Positions 51,409 to 59,576 of a stretch of 64,000 nucleotides of DNA are shown piece by piece; positions within the stretch are counted from its first letter, which is position 1, and each line of letters opens with the position of its first letter. A model generated the notes under the pieces. It made no database searches. It saw only the letters and a list, made by a program, of their open reading frames with translations, and was not told the DNA's origin. Source of the DNA: Rhodospirillaceae bacterium SYSU D60007 (GTDB lineage Bacteria > Pseudomonadota > Alphaproteobacteria > Reyranellales > Reyranellaceae); contig QOCQ01000005.1 of NCBI GenBank assembly GCA_003574685.1, positions 1 through 64,000 of the forward strand, written 5' to 3'. The position numbers were made by a program, and so were the translations under genes.

Positions 51409-52950
51409 CTACACGAGGCGGCTGTGGCGGCCGGACCAGTAGCGGTCGCGCAGGAGGCGCTTGTAGAGCTTCCCGGTGGGATGGCGCGGCAGCTCAGCCT
51501 CGAAATCGACCGAGCGCGGGCATTTGATCGGCGACAAATGCTGCCGGCAATAGGCCATCAGCTCCTCGGCCAGCGCGGCGTCCGCCTCGGCCATGTCGCG
51601 CGGCTGCACCACCGCCTTCACCTCCTCGCCGAACTCCTCGTGGGGTACGCCGAACACCGCCACATCCACCACCTTCGGGTGATTGATCAGCACGTTCTCG
51701 GCCTCCTGCGGATAGATGTTCACCCCGCCCGAGATGATCATGAAGGCCTTGCGGTCGGTCAGGTACAGGAACCCGTCGGCATCGACGTAGCCGACGTCGC
51801 CCAGCGTCGTCCAACCCCTGGGGTGGCGCGACTCGGCCGTCTTCTTCGCATCATTGTGGTAGGCGAACTCGCGTCCCTCCGCGAAGTAGACCGTGCCCGC
51901 CTCCCCCGCCGGCAGCTCCTCGCCTTTCTCGCCGACAATCTTGATCTTGCCCACGACGGCGCGCCCCACCGTGCCCTTGTGCGCCAGCCATTCCTGCGGG
52001 TTGGCCATGGTGAGCCCGTTGCCCTCGGTGCCGCCGTAATACTCGTGCAGGATCGGCCCCCACCACGCCATCATCTGCTCCTTCACCGGGATCGGACACG
52101 GCGCGGCGGCGTGGATGGCGCATTTCAGGCTCGAGACGTCGTAGCGGCGGCGCACGTCCTCGGGCAGCTTCAGCATGCGCACGAACATGGTGGGCACGAG
52201 CTGGGTGTGGGTCGCGCGATGCTTCTGCACCAGCCGCAGGAAGTCCTCGGCATCGAAATGCTCCATGATCACGCAGGTGCCGCCCTGGCGCATGATGGTC
52301 ATGTTGAAGCGCAGCGGCGCTGCATGATAAAGCGGCGCCGGCGAGAGATAGACGGTATTGGCGTCCACGCCATAGATCTGGCTGGTGAGCTGCAGCAGCG
52401 GGCTGACCGCATCGATGGGATCCATCGCCTGCGGCACCATCACGCCCTTGGGCCGCCCCGTCGTGCCGGACGAATAGAGCATGTCCTGGCCCGCGACCTC
52501 ATCGGCGATGCGCGTGGCGGGATAGCGCGCCACGGCCTCTTCGAACGGCTCGTAGCCGGCGATGGTGCCGCCGATCATCAGCCGCGTCGCCACGCCGGAC
52601 ATCAGCGGCGCCAGCCCGGCGGCGGTCTTCTCCAGGTATTTCGAGGTGATGAACAGCTTCGCGCCGCAATCGCCCGTGATGTAGCCGACCTCGGCCGCGG
52701 TCAGCCGCGAGCTCACCGCGGTGTAGATCAGGCCGGCCCGCTGCGCGCCCCAGCAGACCTCGAAGAAGCGGGGATGGTTCTCGAGGAAGAGCGCGATGTG
52801 GTCGCCCGGCTTCAGGCCCTGTGCACGAAAGAGCTGCGCGATGCGGTTGGACCGCGCTTCAAGCTGGCCATAGGTCACGGTCTCGCCGCTGCCGGCCATG
52901 ATGTAGGCCGGCTTGTCCGGCGTCCGGCCGGCGTGGATACAGGGGTGCAC
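51409..52950 (-). CDS. Acyl-CoA synthetase (AMP-forming, FadD-like)
   Basis: A 513-residue ANL-superfamily enzyme that activates a carboxylic acid with ATP and CoA. AMP-binding P-loop LYSSGTTGRPKGVM (about 168-181), HEYYGGTEGNGLTM and GDVGYVDADGFLYLTDR follow; the C-terminal lysine is in PRHPTGKLYKR. A GTG at 52950 with a gagagga site gives the usual N-terminus (HPCIHAGRTPDKPAYI). The acid is not predictable; the group resembles fatty-acid or bile-acid type ligases. Convergent repeats lie downstream and a tRNA gene upstream. Confidence 0.9.
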   Translation of the reverse strand: MHPCIHAGRTPDKPAYIMAGSGETVTYGQLEARSNRIAQLFRAQGLKPGDHIALFLENHPRFFEVCWGAQRAGLIYTAVSSRLTAAEVGYITGDCGAKLFITSKYLEKTAAGLAPLMSGVATRLMIGGTIAGYEPFEEAVARYPATRIADEVAGQDMLYSSGTTGRPKGVMVPQAMDPIDAVSPLLQLTSQIYGVDANTVYLSPAPLYHAAPLRFNMTIMRQGGTCVIMEHFDAEDFLRLVQKHRATHTQLVPTMFVRMLKLPEDVRRRYDVSSLKCAIHAAAPCPIPVKEQMMAWWGPILHEYYGGTEGNGLTMANPQEWLAHKGTVGRAVVGKIKIVGEKGEELPAGEAGTVYFAEGREFAYHNDAKKTAESRHPRGWTTLGDVGYVDADGFLYLTDRKAFMIISGGVNIYPQEAENVLINHPKVVDVAVFGVPHEEFGEEVKAVVQPRDMAEADAALAEELMAYCRQHLSPIKCPRSVDFEAELPRHPTGKLYKRLLRDRYWSGRHSRLV

Positions 52951-53135
52951 GGGGTTCCTCTCGATGCCGCGGCGCGGAACGCCCGCCGGCGCCCGCATTT
53001 CGGGCGCGGATCAAAGCACGCCGCTCGCGCGCGGCTCAAGCCGGCCGGATGTCGCGTTTCGCCGGCCGCAGCGCACGGCCGCGATTGACCGCGCGCGCAC
53101 TCTCGGCTTTATTCGCCGGCGCTACCACCGAGCGT

Positions 53136-53222
53136 GCCCCTGTGGCGGAATTGGTAGACGCGGCAGACTCAAAATCTGTTGCCCGCAAGGGCGTGTTGGT
53201 TCGAGTCCGACCAGGGGCACCA
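53136..53222 (+). tRNA. tRNA-Leu (anticodon CAA)
   Basis: 87 nt including CCA. Acceptor arms gcccctg (53136) and caggggc (53212-53218), discriminator A and encoded CCA (53220-53222). Anticodon stem caga/tctg encloses ctcaaaa, giving CAA. A long variable arm (tgcccgcaagggcg) and ggttcgagtcc T-arm fit tRNA-Leu. The 3' side is followed by low-GC sequence with gene remnants. Confidence 0.96.
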
Positions 53223-53366
53223 AAAATCATCTCTCATTCCGAGGCGCTCTTCATCTTTCCATAAGCATGGTAGGAAAGCACCAGCGATACGGTTTGCGCT
53301 TCCAATCTCCCTTATTGACGGTTGCGATAGAAAAGAAGCCTCCGCAGCTCAAATCGGCAGGTGCAC

Positions 53367-53507
53367 ATGCGTTACCCCGCGTTCGATGAACTCCCTTTCA
53401 ACGCTAGGCCTGACCTTACGCCCTATCTGATTCACCTGACCAAGAACACAAAAACCAAGGATAGATATTCGTCCCTAATCTTTTTTCTTAAGCCCTCGAC
53501 CGTATAG
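53367..53507 (+). pseudogene. N-terminal fragment of an abortive-infection-like protein
   Basis: A 46-residue frame from an ATG: MRYPAFDELPFNARPDL, TPYLIHLTKNTKTKDRYSSL, then a tail that shows no family pattern. The opening resembles, from memory, that of larger proteins found in defence islands (PAFDELPF-type start); this is only a visual match. The frame ends where the opposite-strand MBL fragment also ends, so a deletion seems to have removed both 3' ends. Confidence 0.4.
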
Positions 53508-53821
53508 TTGCCGTGGAAATTGTTGATGATCTCCCCGCAATAGAGCCATGGACGATTCATCCACAATGCGCCTACGTTGAAACTTTCCAGCACTGCCTTG
53601 AGGCCGCCGGCGTGGTCCCGATCGGCGTGAGACAGCACGACGTTGTCGATGAACGTAGGACTGCCATAGTACATCTTGATGTGATCGACGACAATCTGAC
53701 CTGTGTCTACATATCCTCCGTCAACGACGTGGATTTTGTACGCGCCAGGCGTGCCATAGCGAATACAGATGGCATCCCCATTGCTGTCGCCAACGGGCAG
53801 AAAATCAAGTTCGTATCCCAT
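53432..53821 (-). pseudogene. Truncated metallo-beta-lactamase-fold hydrolase
   Basis: A 129-residue frame: MGYELDFLPVGDSNGDAICI, IHVVDGGYVDTGQIVVDHIK and VVLSHADRDHAGGLKAVLES with the H-x-D-x-D-H set (His65, Asp67, Asp69, His70). MBL hydrolases of this type are normally about 350 residues, so the rest is missing after EGLRKKIRDEYLS. A short non-homologous tail follows to the stop. Codon use and GC content are lower than its neighbours. Probably the 5' half of a gene lost by deletion. Confidence 0.75.
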
Positions 53822-54215
53822 ACGCTCCAGTCTCCGCGTGAACCCTGAGCGCGTCCGTCTCACTGGGACGTCGATGTCTTGCAACCAAAGTTAGAAATAT
53901 GCATGATGATTTCAAGTTAAAATGTGACTATTTTGCCGTTTTCTCGAACCTTTGCTCGTCGCAAGGCGCCCACCCCAACGGAACTGCTTGACGCTCTCAC
54001 GCCGGCTGGTCGCCCTCCCCTTCGCTGCGGGCGATGCGCCACTGGAGTGGCGCGCTCCCGGCAGAGAATGATGCGTTGCAGCTTGAGAAATGCGGGCCAA
54101 CTGTCATGCAGTGTGAGACACGATTGGGCACAAATTGATTTCGAGGAAGCGCCGGTCCGGAGGACTGGACGGCGGTGGCGGCTGGCGTATCCTCTGGATG
54201 CACGCGGAGGCGCGA

Positions 54216-54628
54216 ATGACCAGCTCGACCGAAGGCGCGGAGCTCACCCGGACCGGTCCCGGCACGGCCATGGGGCAGCTCATGCGCGAATACTGGATTC
54301 CCCGGCGCTCAAGTCTTCCGAGGTCGCGCGCGACGGCGCTCCGGTGCGCCTGATGCTGCTGGGCGAGAAGCTGATCGCGTTTCGCGACAGTGCCGGGCGG
54401 GTCGGCGTCATGGACCATCGCTGCCCGCATCGCTGCGCCTCGCTGCTTCTCGGACGCAACGAGGAAGGCGGCATACGCTGCCTTTATCACGGTTGGAAAT
54501 TCGACGTGTCGGGACAGTGCGTCGACATGCCGAGCGTGCCGCCGCACCAGGACTTCAAGCACAAGGTCAAGGCCCGCGCGTACCGCACGCTCGAACGCGC
54601 GGGACTGGTCTGGGTCCAACGAAGCTGA
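54216..54628 (+). pseudogene. Truncated, frameshifted copy of the Rieske oxygenase gene
   Basis: From the ATG at 54216 the sequence is nearly identical to the first 400 bases of the gene at 58238 (about 20-25 differences by eye). Two bases are added near 54297-54304 (ggattccccgg here, ggatgccgg there), so the frame shifts after REYW; the shifted frame keeps the CPHRC and CLYHGW Rieske residues. Similarity ends at about 54618 and a stop follows at 54628. Homology starts upstream at about 54157. It lacks the whole catalytic domain. Confidence 0.9.
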
Positions 54629-54686
54629 CGTTATGCGTTTTCGCGACGAAGCCGCAAGGCAGCACGCGAACAGCGGTTCCGCATCT

Positions 54687-55562
54687 TCAGGCTTTTGCGT
54701 ACTCCAGACGGAAGCCGTCGCCCCAGCGCTTGATATGGCCGACCGAAGGCGACGGGAAGTGCATCGTACAGCACAACGTGTCGGTGTCGCAGTAGCGCTC
54801 GAGGAAATTCCGGCGTGTCCGGACAGCCTGGTCGCGGTCAGTGTCGACGCGCATGACCAGGTCGGGATAGCGGGCCTGGATCGGCGAATGGATCAGATCG
54901 CCGGTGAACACCGCGGCGTCGCCGCCCTTGCCGGCGCAGACCGCGAAATGGTCGGGCGTGTGGCCCGGGGTCGGCCTCAATCGGATATGGTCATTGAGCG
55001 CATGATCGCTGCTAACCAGTTCGGCACGGTTGGCCTCGATGATCGGCAGCACGCTGTCGGTGATCTGGTCGAGCGGCGTCTTCTGGTGGATCTCGCTCCA
55101 ATAGGTGTACTCCTTTCTCGAAAACAGGTAGCGCGCCTTCGGGAAGGTCGGGACCCAGCGGCCATTCTCCAGCCTGGTGTTCCAGCCGACGTGATCGCCG
55201 TGCAGATGCGTGCACATCACGAAATCGATGTCCTCGACCCCGAGGCCGGCAGCCTTCAATGCCGTCATCCAGTTGCCGTCGTTCTTCTTGTTCCAGGCAG
55301 GCCGGAGCGGGAAGTTCTTGTCGTTGCCGATGCAGCTATCGACCAGGATGTTATGGTGCGGCGTCCTGACGACATACGACTGGAAGCACAACACGACATT
55401 CCCGCTCGCGCTGTCATAGCCGCCGGGCGCCAGCCAGGCGAGGTTCTCGTCGAGGGTTTCTTTCGACAATGTCGGCAAGAAGTCGAGCATCGGCGTGAAG
55501 CCGCTCTCCTGCTCGACGATCCGGTGGATGGTCATGTCGTTGACAGAAAAGCTCGTGCGCAT
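54687..55562 (-). CDS. MBL-fold metallo-hydrolase
   Basis: A 291-residue MBL hydrolase: His119-x-His121-x-Asp123-His124 (CTHLHGDHVGW), the later His in PTPGHTPDHFAV and Asp in AVFTGDLIHSP complete the dinuclear zinc site. It resembles lactonase/quorum-quenching or thioesterase-like members acting on cyclic esters. It is the first of the genes between the two Rieske copies and may hydrolyse a product of the oxygenases. A ribosome site (ggagacgcc) lies before the ATG. Confidence 0.9.
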   Translation of the reverse strand: MRTSFSVNDMTIHRIVEQESGFTPMLDFLPTLSKETLDENLAWLAPGGYDSASGNVVLCFQSYVVRTPHHNILVDSCIGNDKNFPLRPAWNKKNDGNWMTALKAAGLGVEDIDFVMCTHLHGDHVGWNTRLENGRWVPTFPKARYLFSRKEYTYWSEIHQKTPLDQITDSVLPIIEANRAELVSSDHALNDHIRLRPTPGHTPDHFAVCAGKGGDAAVFTGDLIHSPIQARYPDLVMRVDTDRDQAVRTRRNFLERYCDTDTLCCTMHFPSPSVGHIKRWGDGFRLEYAKA

Positions 55563-55617
55563 GGCTGGCGTCTCCTCACCCGCAGGCTATCCGAACTAGC
55601 ACGTCGTGATCAGATTC

Positions 55618-56838
55618 TCAGACCGTTGCGGGCGCCGGCCGTGCGCCCGACGGCGTACGGGAGGGGCCGCCGAACAGGATCTGCACGATGCCGGCTATGA
55701 TGCCGATGCATACGCCGAAGCGCCAGGCGAGATCGTAATTGCCGAACATGTCGAAGATCATCCCGCCGCCCCAGGCACCGATGACCGAACCCATCTGGTG
55801 GACGACGAACGAAACGCCCAGCAGCGTGGCCATGTTGCGCGTGCCGAACAGGTCGGCGACATAGCCCGACACCAGCGGAATGACGCCCAGCCACATCATC
55901 CCCATCGCCGCGGCGAAGAGGATCGTCGTCGTGGGGGTCGGGGGCAGCAGGAAATAGACCATCAGCACGGCGGACCGGCCGAGATAGGTCAGGCCCAGCA
56001 GGACGTTCTTGAGGTAACGCTGCCCGAGGTAGCCGGCCAGCAGGCAGCCGGCGATGTTGATGCCGCCGATGATGGCCAGCGCCGTGGCGCCAAGCATCGG
56101 GTCCTGGCCGCACAGCGCCAGGTAGTTCGGCAGGTGCGTGTTGATGAAGATGAGCTGCAGCCCGCAGACGAAATGCGTGCAGCACAACACGACGAAGCGG
56201 CGATTGCGCAGCGCCTCTCCGATCGCCCCGGTGGCCGACGCACGCTGCAGCGACGGCTGGGGCAGGCGGTCGACCCGGCCGCTGACCATCGCGGCCGGCA
56301 CCATCGCCATCGCCAGGATCACGAACAGCGCCGCTCCCCATCGCCAGTCCCACACGCCGAGAAGCGCCTGCAGGGCGGGCGCGAGCACGAGCGTGCCGAC
56401 CGACGAGAAAGCGCCGACGATCCCGAGGATCACGCTGCGCCGCTCGGGCGAGGCGGCGCGCGCGGTCGCGGTCATCGCCAGCGACGATCCGGTGCAGGCG
56501 ATGCCGATGCCAATCAACGTCTGCGCCAATACGAACGTCCAGAGACCGGTGGTGGCGGTCATGGTCGCCATCGCGGCGACATACGCCATCGCCCCCAGCA
56601 CCATGACCGGACGCAACCCCCAGCGATCGGCCACCGCCCCCAGTGGGGCCTGCACCAGGCCCCAGACGATGTTCTGCACCGCGATCGCGAAGGTGAAATC
56701 TGAAGCCGACAAGGCAAGCGCATGCGTCATCGGTGGCAGGAAAAGCCCCAGGCACTGGCGCATGCCCATCGCAAGACTCATCATCACCGAGGCGGCGATC
56801 AGGATGGGCAACGCGTTCGCGCGGTTCGCAGCGGTCAT
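55618..56838 (-). CDS. MFS transporter
   Basis: A 406-residue transporter of the major facilitator superfamily with about 12 helices (FGLFLPPMTHALALSASD; GLVQAPLGAVADRWGLRPVMVLG loop). The large open frame to 57918 is not coding beyond 56838. The ATG at 56838 follows a weak site (gaaacgtgcc). Likely importer for the compound handled by the oxygenases nearby, an inference from position only. Downstream is the MBL hydrolase, 55 bp on and in the same direction. Confidence 0.85.
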   Translation of the reverse strand: MTAANRANALPILIAASVMMSLAMGMRQCLGLFLPPMTHALALSASDFTFAIAVQNIVWGLVQAPLGAVADRWGLRPVMVLGAMAYVAAMATMTATTGLWTFVLAQTLIGIGIACTGSSLAMTATARAASPERRSVILGIVGAFSSVGTLVLAPALQALLGVWDWRWGAALFVILAMAMVPAAMVSGRVDRLPQPSLQRASATGAIGEALRNRRFVVLCCTHFVCGLQLIFINTHLPNYLALCGQDPMLGATALAIIGGINIAGCLLAGYLGQRYLKNVLLGLTYLGRSAVLMVYFLLPPTPTTTILFAAAMGMMWLGVIPLVSGYVADLFGTRNMATLLGVSFVVHQMGSVIGAWGGGMIFDMFGNYDLAWRFGVCIGIIAGIVQILFGGPSRTPSGARPAPATV

Positions 56839-57027
56839 GACTGGCACGTTTCCTCTTTTGCGCCAGCCTGCCCGGATTGAGCCCGGGGTCAAGAGTCGCT
56901 CAACGGACGCGCCCCTGCCCGACATGCATCGGTCGAATGCAAGGGATGCGCCGGACGCCGCATCCGGTGCGCCGCAGCGTCTGCGTGTTCGGTAGCCTCT
57001 GCGGCACGAACCCAACGGGGCGAGTCC

Positions 57028-57873
57028 ATGCGCAACAGGCGTCTCAATATTGGTCTGCTCTCCGGGGCCGGCGGTGCGGAGATTTCCGGCGTTGACGTGG
57101 CGCAGGATCTCGACGACGAAACCATCGGTGAGATCCGCGACGCGTTGAACGAACACTGCGTGGTGTTCTTCCGGAATCAGGAGCTCGACGTCGCCCGACA
57201 CAAGGCCTTCGCCCGTCGGTTTGGCGAGATCTTCATCCATCCCAACTATGTCGGCATGAGCGACGATCCCGAGATCGTCATGGTCCGCCGCGAGCCCGGC
57301 GACACCGGCTACGTCGGCGAGGACTGGCACGCCGACACCACCATGTGCGCCGAGCCGCCGATGGGCGCCATCCTCTATGGTATCGACATCCCGCCCTGGG
57401 GCGGGGACACCATGTTCGCCAACCAATACCTCGCCTATGAGGCGCTCTCCGAAGGCATGAAGGAGATGCTCAACGGGCTGCGCGCTGTGCACAGCGACAT
57501 CATGGTGGCGGGGCCGCAGGCCGGGAAGAACAAGGGCCGCTCGACCAAACATCGCGACGGCGCGGACTGGCAGGAGACGCGCAACGCCCATCCGGTGGTG
57601 CGCACCAATCCCGAGACAGGCCGCAAGATGCTGTTCGTCAACAAGTCCTATACGGTCGCGTTCGAAGGGATGACCGAGGCCGAAAGCCGGCCGTTGCTCG
57701 ATTTCCTGTTCGAACACGGCAACCGGCCGGAATTCACCTTCCGCTACCGGTGGCAGAAAGGCTCCATCGCCTTCTGGGACAATCGCAGCGTCAAGCATAT
57801 CGCGCTCGGCGACACCGGACCGTTCCGCCGCCTGCTGCGGCGCATCCAGATCTGCGGCGACAAGCCGATGTGA
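57028..57873 (+). CDS. TauD/TfdA-family alpha-ketoglutarate-dependent dioxygenase
   Basis: A 281-residue non-haem Fe(II)/2-oxoglutarate dioxygenase. Facial triad: His101 and Asp103 (EDWHADTT) with His257 (NRSVKHIALGD); Arg near 268-272 (FRRLLRRIQ) binds 2-oxoglutarate. Family members include taurine and 2,4-D dioxygenases; VVFFRNQELDVARHKAFARRFG is the usual opening. The start at 57028 has a ggggcgag site. It is divergent from the MFS gene and is 364 bp upstream of the Rieske gene in the same direction. Confidence 0.93.
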   Translation: MRNRRLNIGLLSGAGGAEISGVDVAQDLDDETIGEIRDALNEHCVVFFRNQELDVARHKAFARRFGEIFIHPNYVGMSDDPEIVMVRREPGDTGYVGEDWHADTTMCAEPPMGAILYGIDIPPWGGDTMFANQYLAYEALSEGMKEMLNGLRAVHSDIMVAGPQAGKNKGRSTKHRDGADWQETRNAHPVVRTNPETGRKMLFVNKSYTVAFEGMTEAESRPLLDFLFEHGNRPEFTFRYRWQKGSIAFWDNRSVKHIALGDTGPFRRLLRRIQICGDKPM

Positions 57874-57971
57874 TGACCCCGCTGCGGGCGATGCGCCACT
57901 GGAGTTTGCCATCGGCAATGCCGACCCTCGGGTATGAAACCGATCGGCCGGCAGTGACTGATGTTCTTCTT

Positions 57972-58095
57972 CCTTCCCCCGGAGGGGGAAGGTGGCGCGC
58001 AGCGCCGGAAGGGGGATGCCTCAACCAGCACGACGCCGCAGGTGTTGCACCATCCCCCTTCCGCCCTTCGGGCACCTTCCCCCTCCGGGGGAAGG
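57972..58095. repeat. Family A double-hairpin repeat, copy 5
   Basis: Opens ccttcccccggagggggaag and ends ccctccgggggaagg. It lies inside the segment (57906-58141) that separates gcgccactggagt from agtggcgcgct; at 54036 these halves are joined. The gene-free 57874-58237 otherwise holds the duplicated leader of the Rieske gene. Confidence 0.9.
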
Positions 58096-58237
58096 CGAAG
58101 TCAGGCGCTCCGGCCGCACGTTTCCTACCCTTGTTCTTGTTAGTGGCGCGCTGTCGGCAACGCATGAGGCGCGTCAGCCCGGAGGGCTGGACGGCGGTGG
58201 CGGCGGGGGTATCCTCTGGATGCACCTGGAGGCGCGA

Positions 58238-59572
58238 ATGACCAGCTCGACGGAAGGCGCGGAGCTCACCCGGACCGGCCCCGGCACGGCCATGGGGCAG
58301 CTCATGCGCGAATACTGGATGCCGGCGCTCAAGTCCTCCGAGCTCGCGCGCGACGGCGATCCGGTGCGCCTCATGCTGCTGGGCGAGAAGCTGATCGCGT
58401 TTCGCGACAGTGGCGGGCGGGTCGGCGTCATGGACCATCGCTGCCCGCATCGCTGCGCCTCGCTGTTTCTCGGACGCAACGAGGAAGGCGGCATACGCTG
58501 CCTCTATCACGGCTGGAAGTTCGACGTATCAGGGCAGTGCGTCGACATGCCGAGCGTGCCGCCCGAGCAGGACTTCAAGCACAAGGTGAAGGCCCGCGCG
58601 TACCGGACGCTCGAACGCGCCGGGCTCGTGTGGGTGTACATGGGCTCGCGCGCCGAGGCGCCGCTCCTGCCGGCGCTGCAAATCCTCGATGCGCCCGACG
58701 ACGAGATCAACGTCAGCATGATCCAGCGCGATTGCAACTACCTGCAGGCGATCGAGGGCGAGATCGACACCGCGCATTTCGGCTACCTGCATGGCGGCCA
58801 CGTCGATCCCGCGCGGCTAACGGAAGACGAGCCGCTCTATCACACAGTGGCGAACCGGGCGCCGCAGTACCGCGTTGCCGACACGCCCTGGGGCACGCAG
58901 TACGGCGCCTATCGGCCGGCGGGTCCCGGCCGCACCTACTGGCGCTTCGCCAACTTCCTTTTTCCCTTCTGGACGCAGGCGCCCAACGGCGAATTCGACA
59001 GCCATGCCCATGGCCGCGCCTGGGTGCCGCTGGACGATCACCACACGATGTATGTCTTCATCTGGTGGAAGCGCGCCACCTCGGCCATGTCGTTGCCCCA
59101 GCCCGCCTACAGGGACGGTACGCCCATCGGCGGCACGGGCCGCGGCAACACGCTGCTGCCCAACACCACCGGCTGGCTCGGCCGCTGGCGCATGGCGCAC
59201 AACGAAAGCAACGACTGGGGCATGGACCGCGCGGCGCAACGCAGCAACGCGATCTATAGCGGCATCGACGGCATCCATCTGCAGGACCAGGCGATCACCG
59301 AAAGCATGGGACCGGTCCTCGATCACACGCTGGAACATCTCGGGCCATCGGACCAGATGATCACCCGCACGCGCCGCCGCCTGCTGATGGCGGTGCGCGC
59401 GCTGCGCACGTCAGGCACCCTGCCGCCCGGAGTCGAGGACGCCAGCGTCTATCATGGCGCGCGCAGCGGCTACTTTGTGAGCGACGACGAGGGCGAGTGG
59501 CGCGCGATCTATGACCGCAGGCTTGCGGCAGCGCTGTGCCCGGCGCGGACACCGGCGCGCGCGGCGGAGTAG
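58238..59572 (+). CDS. Rieske [2Fe-2S] aromatic-ring-hydroxylating oxygenase, alpha subunit
   Basis: A 444-residue oxygenase: the Rieske cluster ligands are Cys69-Pro-His71 and Cys88-x2-His91 (CLYHGW), then the mononuclear iron site Asp177-x2-His180-x4-His185 (IDTAHFGYLHGGH) with a later acidic ligand. Phthalate-dioxygenase-like, single-subunit type; a separate reductase is expected elsewhere. It makes a cis-diol or O-demethylates an aromatic or ring compound. The start at 58238 has a ctggagg site. A partial copy is at 54216-54628. The next gene begins 4 bp later. Confidence 0.93.
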   Translation: MTSSTEGAELTRTGPGTAMGQLMREYWMPALKSSELARDGDPVRLMLLGEKLIAFRDSGGRVGVMDHRCPHRCASLFLGRNEEGGIRCLYHGWKFDVSGQCVDMPSVPPEQDFKHKVKARAYRTLERAGLVWVYMGSRAEAPLLPALQILDAPDDEINVSMIQRDCNYLQAIEGEIDTAHFGYLHGGHVDPARLTEDEPLYHTVANRAPQYRVADTPWGTQYGAYRPAGPGRTYWRFANFLFPFWTQAPNGEFDSHAHGRAWVPLDDHHTMYVFIWWKRATSAMSLPQPAYRDGTPIGGTGRGNTLLPNTTGWLGRWRMAHNESNDWGMDRAAQRSNAIYSGIDGIHLQDQAITESMGPVLDHTLEHLGPSDQMITRTRRRLLMAVRALRTSGTLPPGVEDASVYHGARSGYFVSDDEGEWRAIYDRRLAAALCPARTPARAAE

Positions 59573-59576
59573 GGCC

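Noticed and set aside
53136-53222. Attachment-site duplication of the tRNA 3' end
   Set aside because: No second copy of the T-arm/acceptor sequence was seen elsewhere in this window, and no integrase is present.
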